Position numbers and translations under genes: made by a program
Notes under the pieces: generated by a model
The model's database searches: none
Seen by the model: the letters and a program-made list of their open reading frames with translations, nothing else
Told to the model about the DNA's origin: nothing
Source of the DNA: Clostridia bacterium
GTDB lineage: Bacteria; Bacillota; Clostridia; Acetivibrionales; DSM-2933
Assembly (NCBI GenBank): GCA_026416815.1
Contig: JAOAEJ010000028.1
Location: forward strand, 1-64,000
DNA: 64,000 nucleotides
Direction: 5' to 3'
Shown: in pieces, positions 54,964 to 64,000 of the stretch
How the letters are laid out: every line of letters starts with the position of its first letter
Position numbering within the stretch: position 1 is the stretch's first letter

Positions 54964-56073
54964 TCATATTCGCTCGTAATTGGCATATCGGGATATATTC
55001 AACAGAACACCCATTCCACACATAAGGAATACCAGCGACGTACCTCCATAGCTAAAAAACGGCAATGGCATACCCGTTGCAGGCATTGATGATGTTACAA
55101 CCGCGACATTGATTATAACCTGTATGGCTATAAGTGTTGTTATGCCTATAGCAATAAAACTACCGAACGCATCGGGGGCATTCATGGCTATTTTTATCCC
55201 TCGCCATATAAAAATAAGAAACAGCAGCAATACTGTGAAAACTCCTATATATCCAAGCTCCTCGGCCATTACAGAAAAAATAAAGTCATTATGGGGCTCG
55301 GGAATATACAGAAATTTCTGAAGACTTTTCCCCAATCCTCTTCCAAACAGTCCTCCCGAACCTATAGCCAAAAGTGATTGCACTATCTGCCATCCTTCAT
55401 CCTGCTTGTATTTCCATGGGTCCAGGAATGCCCTGACCCTATCCAGCCTGTAGGGCTCATAAATAATAGCTGCAACTACTCCGAGTATCGCCGGTATGGA
55501 CATTAGTATAAAATGCTTGATTCTTGCCCCGGCACAGAATAATATAACGCAGGCAACAGATGCTATTACTATCGTACCGCTTAAGTGCTTTTCGAACATA
55601 AGCAAGGCGACGTATACCCCAATTATCATAAGATACGGCAGCAACCCTTTGTAGAAATATTTCAGCTGGTCTTTCCTTTTAGAAAGACTGTAAGAAAAGA
55701 AAAGTATTACAGCCAACTTTGCAATTTCTGAAGGCTGAAAGTTGATCGGACCTATATAAATCCATCTCCATGCACCTTTAGTTTCTCGACCAATTCCAGG
55801 TATACGCGCCATGAGCAGCAATACCATACTCACTACTACCAGGATAGATGACCATTTGCCCAGTTTTCTGTAATCAATGTTCATAACTACAATCATTGCT
55901 ACCAACCCTATTGGAGCAGATTGCAGCTGTTTTCTTAAAAATAGGTATGTATCTCCATGGAATGTATTATAAGCATATGCTGCACTGGAACTAAATACCA
56001 TAATGGTACCTAAACACAGCAGCACCAGAACAGTAGCAAAAATCCAAAAATCGAAAGGCTTTTTATTGGTCAT
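54964..56073 (-). CDS. ftsW: FtsW/SpoVE-type lipid II polymerase (SEDS)
   Basis: 369 aa, about ten membrane segments. GAWRWIYIGPINFQPSEIAKL and HNDFIFSVMAEELGYIG are SEDS motifs with the catalytic Asp-type loop, and the C-terminal GMPLPFFSYGGTSL is diagnostic. Together with SpoVD it could be the sporulation enzyme SpoVE; FtsW cannot be told apart by eye. GGAGG 7 nt before ATG. Confidence 0.95.
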   Translation of the reverse strand: MTNKKPFDFWIFATVLVLLCLGTIMVFSSSAAYAYNTFHGDTYLFLRKQLQSAPIGLVAMIVVMNIDYRKLGKWSSILVVVSMVLLLMARIPGIGRETKGAWRWIYIGPINFQPSEIAKLAVILFFSYSLSKRKDQLKYFYKGLLPYLMIIGVYVALLMFEKHLSGTIVIASVACVILFCAGARIKHFILMSIPAILGVVAAIIYEPYRLDRVRAFLDPWKYKQDEGWQIVQSLLAIGSGGLFGRGLGKSLQKFLYIPEPHNDFIFSVMAEELGYIGVFTVLLLFLIFIWRGIKIAMNAPDAFGSFIAIGITTLIAIQVIINVAVVTSSMPATGMPLPFFSYGGTSLVFLMCGMGVLLNISRYANYERI

Positions 56074-56102
56074 TTAGCACCTCCGGATAATCAAAAAATG
56101 AA

Positions 56103-57086
56103 TTAGAAGAATCTTATTCTAAGCAAAAGCAGCCCTATAAAGCATAAGACAGCCGTCATTATATAAAAAACCGTTACAACCTTTGTTTCTTTCCATCCGC
56201 TAAGTTCAAAGTGATGATGGAGAGGGGCCATTTTAAATACCCTTTTCCCTCTAAGCTTATATGACGAAACCTGTATAATTACAGATAGAGTTTCTACTAC
56301 ATATATCCCGCCAACCACCAACAAAATAAGGGGCATCCTCATCATAATGGCTATAGCCCCCAAAGCACCACCAAGAGCCAGTGAGCCGGTATCGCCCATA
56401 AAAACCCTAGCAGGATGGGAGTTAAAAGCCAGAAATCCCAAACATCCACCGGCAATGCTAGCCGAGAAAACCTTTATATAATCCCATTCGTTTCTTGTCA
56501 TTGCTACGATAGTGAAAAACACCATTACAATCAGTGTTACACCTGCTGCAAGTCCGTCAAGTCCATCCGTTATATTAACAGCATTGGCGGTTGCATAGAG
56601 CAATATAACTGTAAAAGCTATAAACATCCAAGGAGCTACAGTTATATCTACGTATGGTATAACAATGTTACTGCCTACGTCGGTAAATCGGCTTATGTAT
56701 ACTGCAAAAACCGCTGCTACAATCAACTGTAATATGGTTTTTTGATTTGCATACAGGCCATCTTTTCTTTTCTTTATTACCTTAATAAAATCATCAATAA
56801 ATCCTATCAAACCAAACCCTAAAGTTACAAGTACAAGTGGTTTTATCTCAGGATATATACGTGAATAATAGGCACCAACAAGTAAAATAGGAATTAAAAA
56901 TATTAAGCCTCCAATTGTAGGAGTACCTGTTTTTTTAAAGTGTGAGGCCGGTCCATCATCCCTGACCGTTTGGCCGAACTTTAATCTTGTTAATGCCGGT
57001 ATCAGTATAGGCCCTGCAATCAACGCTAGTATAAAGGTTACTACAAATACTACCACCTGTATTGAACTGCAAAAAGGTAAATTCAA
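56103..57086 (-). CDS. mraY: Phospho-MurNAc-pentapeptide transferase
   Basis: 327 aa from TTG 57086, chosen because GGGGGG lies 7 nt upstream; five more codons upstream (TTG 57101) lack spacing. GFIDDFIKV, NAVNITDGLDGLA, MGDTGSLALGG and APLHHHFE are the family signatures. Forms lipid I. Confidence 0.97.
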   Translation of the reverse strand: MNLPFCSSIQVVVFVVTFILALIAGPILIPALTRLKFGQTVRDDGPASHFKKTGTPTIGGLIFLIPILLVGAYYSRIYPEIKPLVLVTLGFGLIGFIDDFIKVIKKRKDGLYANQKTILQLIVAAVFAVYISRFTDVGSNIVIPYVDITVAPWMFIAFTVILLYATANAVNITDGLDGLAAGVTLIVMVFFTIVAMTRNEWDYIKVFSASIAGGCLGFLAFNSHPARVFMGDTGSLALGGALGAIAIMMRMPLILLVVGGIYVVETLSVIIQVSSYKLRGKRVFKMAPLHHHFELSGWKETKVVTVFYIMTAVLCFIGLLLLRIRFF

Positions 57087-57202
57087 CTCTGTTCCCCCCA
57101 AAAAGTTTGTAGAGAAAGGCTCTTGTTTTGAGTTCCTCTCTTCTGCACGGGAATATCCTGCGTATAGTCTATCTCCAAATGCATATTACCTATTGTAGAT
57201 AA

Positions 57203-58615
57203 TCAAAGCTCATTTGTCAAACTCTCAACTATTTGTTCCATCCTCATTCCACGCGAGCCTTTAACAAGTATATAATCATTCTCTTTCACTAAGCCTTTTA
57301 AAAATGCATTAGCCGCATTGTTATCTTCAAACGTATGAATATTACCTTCGGGAACTCCAGCCTTCTGAGCACCTATTGCTATATTCTTGCCATTTTCTCC
57401 TATTGTTATTAAATAATCTATACCTTTTGTGGCTGCAAATTTGCCGACATCAATATGTGCTTTATAAGCCCACTCACCCATTTCAAGCATATCTCCCAGA
57501 ACAGCAATAGTCCTGTTATTTCCCGCAATATCCTTCAATACACTAATGGCTGCCTCCATGGATTGTGGACTTGCGTTGTAGGCATCATTTATTATCTTAA
57601 AGCCCTTGTGGGATATTATGTTCTGCCTCATTTTGCCGGAACTGAATTGCGAAATGCCTTTTACTATTTTTCCCATAGAAATTTTTAACTCTATACCTGC
57701 AGCTATTGCAGCAAGAGCGTTGTATACATTGTGAATTCCCGGTACAGGTACATGGACTTTATACTCACGGCTGCCAATTGTAATTTCAAAATATGTTCCA
57801 CTTTCACCAACCGGTGTTATATTATAAGCTTGATAATCAACATCCTCTTCCATTCCATAGAATACTGTCCTGAATTTCAAAAGATCCTTCAAACCGTAAA
57901 GCAGCTTGTCATCACCGTTTAGTACTGCCAGCCCGTCTTTTCTCAGCCCCTCAAATATCTCCATTTTTGCTTTTAATATATTCTGTCTTGAGCCCAATTT
58001 TTCTATATGGGAAAGTCCAATATTCGTAATTACTGCTATGGATGGCCTCACAATCGAGGTTAGCCTGCTGATTTCACCAAATCCGCTCATTCCCATCTCA
58101 ATGACCGCAGCCTCGTGAGAACTCTCCAGATTGAATACCGTCAGCGGAAGTCCTATCTCATTATTGAAATTCCCTTGGGTCTTGAGTACATTAAACTCCT
58201 GTTCCAGTACACTTGCAATCATATCTTTTGTACTTGTTTTTCCCACGCTCCCTGTTATTCCAACAAAGGGGATATCGAACTTCGTCCTATAATACTCAGC
58301 AATATCTCTTAGTGCCTTGGATGTGTCGTCAACCTTTATAACAATCTTGTTTTCTATTTTTTCTATAGTTTTATGGGTCAATACAGCTTCCGCCCCCAAT
58401 TCCAGCGAACTCTGTATAAAGTCATGTCCGTCAAATCGCTCGCCCACTATGGGTATAAACAAATCACCACTGCTAATTTTCCTTGAGTCTATAGATATAC
58501 CGGTAAATTCGGCATTAATACTTCCCGAGACTAGCACTCCATTTGTTGCTTTGACTATTTCTTGACAACTAATTTTCTGCATTACTTTCCTCCATATTTT
58601 AAGGGTTATAGCCAA
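57203..58615 (-). CDS. murF: UDP-MurNAc-tripeptide:D-Ala-D-Ala ligase
   Basis: 470 aa (start may be an internal ATG 10 codons in, MQKISCQ). GITGSVGKTSTKDMI is the ATP loop; EMGMSGFGEI and NDAYNASPQSM are MurF motifs. Adds D-Ala-D-Ala. Hundred bases before mraY. Confidence 0.97.
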   Translation of the reverse strand: MAITLKIWRKVMQKISCQEIVKATNGVLVSGSINAEFTGISIDSRKISSGDLFIPIVGERFDGHDFIQSSLELGAEAVLTHKTIEKIENKIVIKVDDTSKALRDIAEYYRTKFDIPFVGITGSVGKTSTKDMIASVLEQEFNVLKTQGNFNNEIGLPLTVFNLESSHEAAVIEMGMSGFGEISRLTSIVRPSIAVITNIGLSHIEKLGSRQNILKAKMEIFEGLRKDGLAVLNGDDKLLYGLKDLLKFRTVFYGMEEDVDYQAYNITPVGESGTYFEITIGSREYKVHVPVPGIHNVYNALAAIAAGIELKISMGKIVKGISQFSSGKMRQNIISHKGFKIINDAYNASPQSMEAAISVLKDIAGNNRTIAVLGDMLEMGEWAYKAHIDVGKFAATKGIDYLITIGENGKNIAIGAQKAGVPEGNIHTFEDNNAANAFLKGLVKENDYILVKGSRGMRMEQIVESLTNEL

Positions 58616-58710
58616 CCAAAATTAAACTTAACCATTCCCTACCGCGGAAAAATTACTTAAAAATGTTTGCCTATATGTATATATACTTCTATACTTACAC
58701 AGGCCAAACT

Positions 58711-60156
58711 CTATACCAGCCCATCAAGGATTTCCTTTATTACTTCCCTCTCATCGAAGTGTATTACCTTATTTGCAAACTCCTGGTAAGTCTCGTGGCC
58801 TTTGCCTGACAGTACAATTACATCCTTAGACTGAGCATTTTCTATTGCATACTTTATTGCTTCTCTTCTATCTACAATTGTTATATATGCAGCATTTGTC
58901 CCTTTGATTCCTGCTTCTATATCTTTTACAATTTCAGCAGGTTCTTCAGTTCTTGGGTTATCGGAAGTTATTATTGTAAAATCAGCAAGCTTACCTGAAA
59001 TTTCACCCATTATCGGCCTTTTGGTCCTATCACGGTCTCCACCGCAGCCGAATAGTGATACTACTCTTGCGGGCGCATAGCCCTTTATTGTGGTTAGTAT
59101 GTTTTCAAGACTGTCGGGAGTATGAGCATAATCTATAACAATAGTAAAATCTCTCCCAGTTTCTACTACTTCAGCCCTTCCCGGAACTGTAACCTTCTCC
59201 AATCCAGACTTTATATCCCCAAACGATATCCCCATAAGACAGCATGTTCCTATGGCTGCAAGAGCATTATATACACTGAATTTCCCCGGAATATTTACTC
59301 TTATATCACTACTTCCCCATGGAGTTATCACTTTGAATTCAACACTATCGGGATGTTTTACGACATCTACAGCCCTGATATCGGCTTCCTTGTCGATAGC
59401 ATAGGTATAAACTTTGCACTCTGCCCTTCTTACCACTTCATCGCCGTACTCATTATCAATATTAACTAGCCCTTCTTTACACATTTTAAAAAGCTTAATC
59501 TTAGCGTTTAAATAATTTTCAAAAGTCTTATGGAAATCCAGGTGATCCCTCGAAAGGTTTGTAAAAACCCCTATGTCATATTCCGAGCGGCTTACTCTGT
59601 GTAAATCCAGAGCGTGTGACGACACTTCCATAACTACACTTCCAACATTTTTTTCAAGCATTTCCGAAAACAGTGACTGGAGATCATAAGATTCGGGTGT
59701 AGTTCTTGTAGCATAGAGAACCTCATCACCTATCATATTGGCTATTGTCCCAATCAACCCCACCTTTTGTCCTGTAACTTCAAGGATGGATTTAAGCATG
59801 TATGTTGTAGTTGTTTTCCCTTTTGTGCCGGTTACTCCCACTAAGTTAAATTTAGATGATGGGTGTTGGTAGAATGAATCCGAAACATATGCAAGCCCAT
59901 ACCGCGTATCTTCAATTTTTACTACAGTTATACCCTCAGGAACATCAACATCTTTCTGAACCAATACTGCTTTTACACCATTTTCTAACGCATCGGGTAT
60001 ATAGTTATGTCCATCTACTTTATTTCCTTCTATACATACAAACAATGTACCCGCTTTGGCCTTTCTCGAATCATACGCAATACTGTTTATATCAATTTCC
60101 AGACTACCTCTGGAATCTTTTATTTCCAAACCTGAAATCAAATCTTTAAGCAACAT
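58711..60156 (-). CDS. murE: UDP-MurNAc-L-Ala-D-Glu:meso-diaminopimelate ligase
   Basis: 481 aa. GVTGTKGKTTTTYML ATP loop, EVSSHALDLHRV, and the substrate motif DNPRTEEP with Arg that marks meso-diaminopimelate users. Ninety-five bases before murF. Confidence 0.98.
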   Translation of the reverse strand: MLLKDLISGLEIKDSRGSLEIDINSIAYDSRKAKAGTLFVCIEGNKVDGHNYIPDALENGVKAVLVQKDVDVPEGITVVKIEDTRYGLAYVSDSFYQHPSSKFNLVGVTGTKGKTTTTYMLKSILEVTGQKVGLIGTIANMIGDEVLYATRTTPESYDLQSLFSEMLEKNVGSVVMEVSSHALDLHRVSRSEYDIGVFTNLSRDHLDFHKTFENYLNAKIKLFKMCKEGLVNIDNEYGDEVVRRAECKVYTYAIDKEADIRAVDVVKHPDSVEFKVITPWGSSDIRVNIPGKFSVYNALAAIGTCCLMGISFGDIKSGLEKVTVPGRAEVVETGRDFTIVIDYAHTPDSLENILTTIKGYAPARVVSLFGCGGDRDRTKRPIMGEISGKLADFTIITSDNPRTEEPAEIVKDIEAGIKGTNAAYITIVDRREAIKYAIENAQSKDVIVLSGKGHETYQEFANKVIHFDEREVIKEILDGLV

Positions 60157-60187
60157 ATTTTAACCTCCGTATTATATAAGACTGGAA

Positions 60188-60224
60188 TTAAGAAGAAGTT
60201 AATTATTCTTTAACTTCTTCTTAA
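60188..60224. other. 15-bp perfect hairpin between spoVD and murE
   Basis: TTAAGAAGAAGTTAA pairs with TTAACTTCTTCTTAA around seven bases. On the transcribed minus strand no U-run follows, so it is more likely an RNA processing or stabilising element than a terminator. Confidence 0.6.
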
Positions 60225-60250
60225 TCTTTTTCTAAATATTACTTCATTTC

Positions 60251-62428
60251 CTATTCCGTATCAAGGTGTCTGAATTCTACTTCTACGATTTCACCTTTGC
60301 GCATTTCCTTGCCGGGTGCAATACTTTGTGCAAAAGCATTTCCCATACCATTTACCTTTATGTTCAAGCCTACATCATTCAGTGTCTGTGTTGCTTCAGA
60401 AATGGTCTTGTTTGACAAGTCCGGCACTCTCACCATTACGTCCTTAGCAGGTTTATGGGTATATAATATTATCACTGATTTTTCCAGTACACTTGCATTT
60501 GGCTTAGGAGTTTGTTCCATTATTACAGCGTCTTTATTATTTGCGTCGCCTTCCACCTTATACTCAAGACCTTTCTCTTTGAGTATCTTCCTAGCCTCTT
60601 CAATAGTAACATTTCTAACATCGGGTACAGGTACTTCCTGCATAAGAAGTTTTTTATCGTCTTCAGTATACTGTCTTTCTATACCAAGATAATTCAAAAT
60701 ATCCTCTACCAGCTTTCCTGCAACCGGAGCAGCTATATAACCACCTGTATGTGGGTATGTGTTTGGATGGTCCAATATAACCAGTACGCATACAACAGGG
60801 TTATCCGCCGGTGCGAAGGCGGAGAATGAAGCTATATATCTTCCCTTTGTTTTTGTATCTACCGTCTCGGATGTACCGGTTTTACCAGCTACCTTATACC
60901 CTGCTACACGGGCATTACCACCAGTTCCTTTAGAAACAACCCCTTCAAGGATATTCTTTACTGTATCCGATGTCTGTTTGGATATTACACGTCTTACAAC
61001 TTCCGGTTCGTATTTTTTTATAACATTTCCTTCTACATCTGTAACTTCCTTTACTAAGTGGGGTTTTATGAGTTTCCCACCATTAGCAATAGCAGCATAA
61101 GCTGTTATAAGCTGGATTGGCGTAATGGTAAACCTTTGTCCGAAGGAAGCAACAGCCATATCAACTTCACTAGGCCTTTTATGAATAATTCCAGTAGCTT
61201 CTCCAGGAAGGTCTATGCCTGTCTTATCATAAAACCCGAAAGCTTTTATATAGCTATAGAATTTATCTATTCCAAGACCCTGAGCCAGTCTTACAAAGAC
61301 AGGGTTACATGAGTTGAACACTCCTTGCTCGAAGGTTTCATTTCCATGGGCATTAGGCTTCCAGCAGTTAATTTTTCTTCCACCGACAGTAACTGTGAAA
61401 TCATTTACAGGGCTTTCAGGTGTTATTGCCCCCTCTTCCAGCCCAGCAGAGGACGTTATTGCCTTAAATGTAGACCCGGGCTCATATGTATCTGTCACAA
61501 CCTTATTTCTCCAAACTGTTTCACTCAACAGCTTAACGTCTTCTGCGGTGTATCCCTTCCATGTAGCCGGGTCTACTCCAGCAGGCGCTCCCCTGGGGTC
61601 ATTGGGGTCAAAATCCGGTTTTGAAACAAGAGCCAGTATTTCACCGTTTCTTGGATCCATTACTATTGCTGCCGCTCCATTTAACACGTTATTATCGGCA
61701 ATAGCTTTATCCATCGCTTTCTGCGCAAAGTATTGTATGGTTTCATCTATTGTAAGGTATACATTGGCCCCGTCCTGGGCCTCTATGTGCTTCTCCTCCT
61801 TAAAAGGTACTTCAAGACCTCCCGCATCTACTTCACTCAGTATTTTCCCCGGAACACCCTTAAGGTACTTTTCCATTACCTTCTCCATTCCGAAAATACC
61901 GTCATTATCAGTGTTGGTAAAGCCTATAACATGGGCTGCCAGGTTTCTGTTCGGATAAAAACGTTTTGTATCCTCATCAATATATATTCCCTGGATTTTT
62001 TCATCCTGTACCCATTTCCTAACCTTGTCACCCACATCTTTATCGATTTTTCTCTTTATCCACTCATAGCGGCTTGACTTTTTCAGCTTCTTCAAAACTG
62101 TTTCCTTATCCATTTCCAGGATTTCAGAAAGCTTTTCTGCCATGCCATCTATATTCTGTTTGGTCTTTTTTATAACTTGAGGATTAGCCGATATAGTTTC
62201 AACCGAAGCGCTTATAGCAAGTTCCTTACCATTTCTATCGTATATGGTACCTCTCCTTGGACTGATTATTCTGTCTTGAGTCTGCTGTTCAAATGCCAGC
62301 TTCTGATATTTATCTCCCTGTACAACCTGTATCCACGCTACTCTGACAAGCAAAGCAGCTATCAGCGCTGTAAAGAAAAACAGCAGAAACAATAACCTCT
62401 TCTTTGTTTGTATACTTGGTCCTGCCAA
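60251..62428 (-). CDS. spoVD: SpoVD/FtsI-type class B penicillin-binding protein with two PASTA domains
   Basis: 725 aa. One N-terminal membrane span, pedestal, transpeptidase with STFK (Ser nucleophile), SCN and KTGTSE triads in order, then two PASTA units (VPVPDVRNVTIEEA and RVPDLSNKTISEA). PASTA repeats plus place after ftsL fit SpoVD, the sporulation enzyme for the spore cortex, though the division PBP is not excluded. It has its own upstream terminator and space for a promoter. Confidence 0.92.
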   Translation of the reverse strand: MAGPSIQTKKRLLFLLFFFTALIAALLVRVAWIQVVQGDKYQKLAFEQQTQDRIISPRRGTIYDRNGKELAISASVETISANPQVIKKTKQNIDGMAEKLSEILEMDKETVLKKLKKSSRYEWIKRKIDKDVGDKVRKWVQDEKIQGIYIDEDTKRFYPNRNLAAHVIGFTNTDNDGIFGMEKVMEKYLKGVPGKILSEVDAGGLEVPFKEEKHIEAQDGANVYLTIDETIQYFAQKAMDKAIADNNVLNGAAAIVMDPRNGEILALVSKPDFDPNDPRGAPAGVDPATWKGYTAEDVKLLSETVWRNKVVTDTYEPGSTFKAITSSAGLEEGAITPESPVNDFTVTVGGRKINCWKPNAHGNETFEQGVFNSCNPVFVRLAQGLGIDKFYSYIKAFGFYDKTGIDLPGEATGIIHKRPSEVDMAVASFGQRFTITPIQLITAYAAIANGGKLIKPHLVKEVTDVEGNVIKKYEPEVVRRVISKQTSDTVKNILEGVVSKGTGGNARVAGYKVAGKTGTSETVDTKTKGRYIASFSAFAPADNPVVCVLVILDHPNTYPHTGGYIAAPVAGKLVEDILNYLGIERQYTEDDKKLLMQEVPVPDVRNVTIEEARKILKEKGLEYKVEGDANNKDAVIMEQTPKPNASVLEKSVIILYTHKPAKDVMVRVPDLSNKTISEATQTLNDVGLNIKVNGMGNAFAQSIAPGKEMRKGEIVEVEFRHLDTE

Positions 62429-62682
62429 AATAATTACCCCCTGTATTTGCTATAGATTTATTCTTCTAAATGTTATTTGAAGCCTACCTATTACAATAAA
62501 AGATAAGCAGTCCGGCACATCAAATTATACTATATTTACGGCCAAGGTACTATACAAGAATCAACCTGCTGTGGTATAAATTTACTCCATTAATTATGTA
62601 TAATGTAAAAGGCAGCATAAGTATGCTTAAATATCACAAGTTGGTTTATAAAATTATATACTTTACAGTTTGTCTCAAATAT

Positions 62683-62725
62683 AAAAAAAGACCCCGGACT
62701 ATATAAAATTGATTTTATACCGTCC
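62683..62725 (-). terminator. Probable terminator between ftsL and spoVD
   Basis: GGAC..TATAAAAT pairs with ATTTTATA..GTCC, followed on the minus strand by GGGGTCTTTTTTTAT. It lies in the 390-base gap 62429-62817, in which nothing else was recognised, and suggests that spoVD is transcribed separately from rsmH-ftsL. Confidence 0.7.
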
Positions 62726-62817
62726 ACAGTCTATGCTTTTCAATTATTTTTTATCACTTTACTTGCTGATTGTATATGTCTCCAGATTATGTAATTACTA
62801 TGTTATTAAAGTAAAAA

Positions 62818-63303
62818 TTAATATAATAGCTTAGTAAGCTTATCCGCTTTGCTGGATATTGCTGCAAATATATCGTTTCCAATCTCTTTAGCCTCTTCTT
62901 CCGCTACTTTTGTAAAGTCGGATTTAGGTACTTTTATGTATACTACCTGATATTTATCCGGTTTATGCATACCTAGCTTAGTTTCTGCAACATCTCTAAC
63001 CTTGTGTAAATCTACTTCCTTCTCTAATGCTACCTTTAATCTTGAATTATCGTTTCTTAGGTCATTATACTTTTTATTCATTTGGCTGATTTCATAGTTT
63101 ATATCGGTTATAAGTGCGTATCTCAGCATAATAATAAAGCATACGGCAAATGCTGTTAATATATAACCTATCATCTTGAACTTAGCTTTAGTATTTGATC
63201 TCTGCTGCTTTTTTTTCTTTAAGACAACATTTTCTTCATAAACATTGTATTCAATTTTTTCCGCAGCTGTACCGTAAACGTACTTATTATTTGACTGTAT
63301 CAA
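62818..63303 (-). CDS. ftsL: FtsL/DivIC-like septum protein
   Basis: 161 aa. Cytoplasmic basic N-terminus with KKKKQQR, one membrane helix (MIGYILTAFAVCFIIML), then a coiled coil (ISQMNKKYNDLRNDNSRLKV) and the LHKVRDVAETKLGMHKPD motif typical of FtsL. It recruits the septal PBP and SEDS pair. Position after rsmH is standard. Confidence 0.9.
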   Translation of the reverse strand: MIQSNNKYVYGTAAEKIEYNVYEENVVLKKKKQQRSNTKAKFKMIGYILTAFAVCFIIMLRYALITDINYEISQMNKKYNDLRNDNSRLKVALEKEVDLHKVRDVAETKLGMHKPDKYQVVYIKVPKSDFTKVAEEEAKEIGNDIFAAISSKADKLTKLLY

Positions 63304-63479
63304 TTCTATTCACCCCAATAACAATTTATTCACGATAACTAGGACTCCGTATACTTTGTAAATATAAACTATGACTAGCATTAAGTCTTGATACTATCCA
63401 AGTGTTTACAGAAGTTCTTAATTATCTTACACCTTTACGTAAGACAGTAAATCCGGGAACTGGCCAGCAGCCAGTCCAC

Positions 63480-63692
63480 GGAAGGCAACTTAGTTTTAAG
63501 TCTTACTTGTCCTTTTCTCTTGTACTTTTTTCTGTGATTTTTCTTTTGTGTGTCTTTCCAGCAAATCTGCTGCTTTTTCTTTTGTTAATTTTGGTTTCAG
63601 CTTTTGTGTACTTTGTAGTTTTTTCTTTTGTTTTTCCTAAGCTTTTCTTTTGTTTTTAGTTATTTTTTCTTTTGTTTGCTTTTATGGTAAAT
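63480..63692 (-). repeat. A-rich ACAAAAG repeat region between rsmH and ftsL
   Basis: On the minus strand ACAAAAG occurs six times between 63680 and 63543, mostly as ACAAAAGAAAA. No plausible start codon opens any minus frame. The sequence next to it (63461-63480) can form a small GAACTGGC/GCCAGTCC-type hairpin without a U-run. Probably untranslated leader. Confidence 0.65.
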
Positions 63693-64000
63693 TTAAATTT
63701 TTTTAACAACTCTTAGTTTTGCACTTCTTGCTCTTGGGTTTTCTTCTAGTTCCCTATCCGATGGAATTATCGGCTTTCTTGTAACATGTTCTACTTCTTT
63801 TTTATTTCCGCATATACATACGGGAAAACTATGAGGACATGTACAAGGCTGAACTTTTTGTTGAAACTCATTTTTTACTATTCTATCCTCTAGAGAGTGA
63901 AAAGTTATTATACATAATCTCCCCCCAGGGTTTAGAATAGATACGGAATCGTCTATAGCCTGTTTTAGTATACCCAATTCATTATTTACTGCTATTCTCA
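63693..64000 (-). CDS. rsmH: 16S rRNA m4C1402 methyltransferase, C-terminal part
   Basis: Open past the right edge; about 102 codons are seen. [30 protein letters not shown] and [14 protein letters not shown] are the C-terminal RsmH (MraW) signatures; [13 protein letters not shown] is a typical insert. It is the first visible gene of the dcw cluster. Confidence 0.97.
   Translation of the reverse strand, partial: RIAVNNELGILKQAIDDSVSILNPGGRLCIITFHSLEDRIVKNEFQQKVQPCTCPHSFPVCICGNKKEVEHVTRKPIIPSDRELEENPRARSAKLRVVKKI

Noticed and set aside
60188-60224. Terminator between spoVD and murE
   Set aside because: Stem is perfect but AT-rich and lacks a U-run on the transcribed strand; kept only as a hairpin.
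63402-63659. Plus-strand 85-codon ORF with Phe/Leu-rich product
   Set aside because: It is the complement of the ACAAAAG-rich leader; composition is driven by CTTTTGT repeats, and no ribosome site or neighbour supports it.

Overview
The window is low-GC, spore-former DNA from a Gram-positive clostridium. A cluster III, Ruminiclostridium/Acetivibrio-like cellulolytic species is the likeliest source, but that is inference. The evidence for a spore-former is ylbJ, spoVM, spoVD and a spoVE/ftsW-type gene. Other clostridial marks are a secreted alpha-amylase with a Thr-Pro linker, a T-box leader, strong GGAGG ribosome sites, intrinsic terminators, and MurE with the DNPR motif of meso-diaminopimelate species. 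Most genes are on the minus strand. No tRNA, rRNA, CRISPR array, prophage or complete insertion sequence was seen.

Layout. 1-4.7 kb: exported proteins (amylase running off the left edge, a lipase-like hydrolase) around a DJ-1/PfpI gene. 4.8-10.5 kb: a block also kept in Bacillus (ylbJ, coaD, rsmD, recG, rpmB and a 23-codon spoVM). 10.7-19 kb: small membrane proteins, a GAF-GGDEF cyclase, an FtsA-like ATPase with an unusual C-terminus, nth, and an HD-GYP protein. 19.3-23 kb: an HtrA protease beside its probable two-component system. 23.8-31.7 kb: a full trp operon (E-G-D-C-F-B-A) with two extra genes, a PchB/AroQ-like chorismate mutase and a methyltransferase, behind a leader with a terminator and a run of GAG/TAG triplets. 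32-38.5 kb: ychF, cheW, a T-box with a probable Phe specifier ahead of DAHP synthase, a second GGDEF protein, a drug/metabolite transporter and a YvyF-like protein. 38.5-43 kb: lytic transglycosylase, coaE, polA and a DUF3006-like protein. 43.2-50.8 kb: PilZ protein, ECF sigma/anti-sigma pair, PilM plus a degenerate PilB-like protein, a single-domain response regulator and an HD protein. 51-64 kb: a zinc-ribbon membrane protein, a murA fragment, then the division/wall cluster read leftward (rsmH, ftsL, spoVD, murE, murF, mraY, ftsW/spoVE, murG).

How the genes connect. Aromatic supply (aroF) appears to be controlled by uncharged tRNA, and its product chorismate feeds the trp operon, where the added mutase sits at the branch point. 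Cyclic-di-GMP genes recur (two GGDEF proteins, one HD-GYP, one PilZ), near PilM/PilB-like genes. The wall cluster lacks murD and keeps only the first third of murA, so it has been rearranged.

Most unusual items: a 120-bp twin-hairpin repeat in two copies, each just past the 3' end of a GGDEF gene; a second, palindromic repeat of about 72 bp in two copies; an apparent ATT start codon for rsmD; several short genes below normal annotation cut-offs; and a PilB-like ATPase whose Walker A lysine is replaced by arginine.
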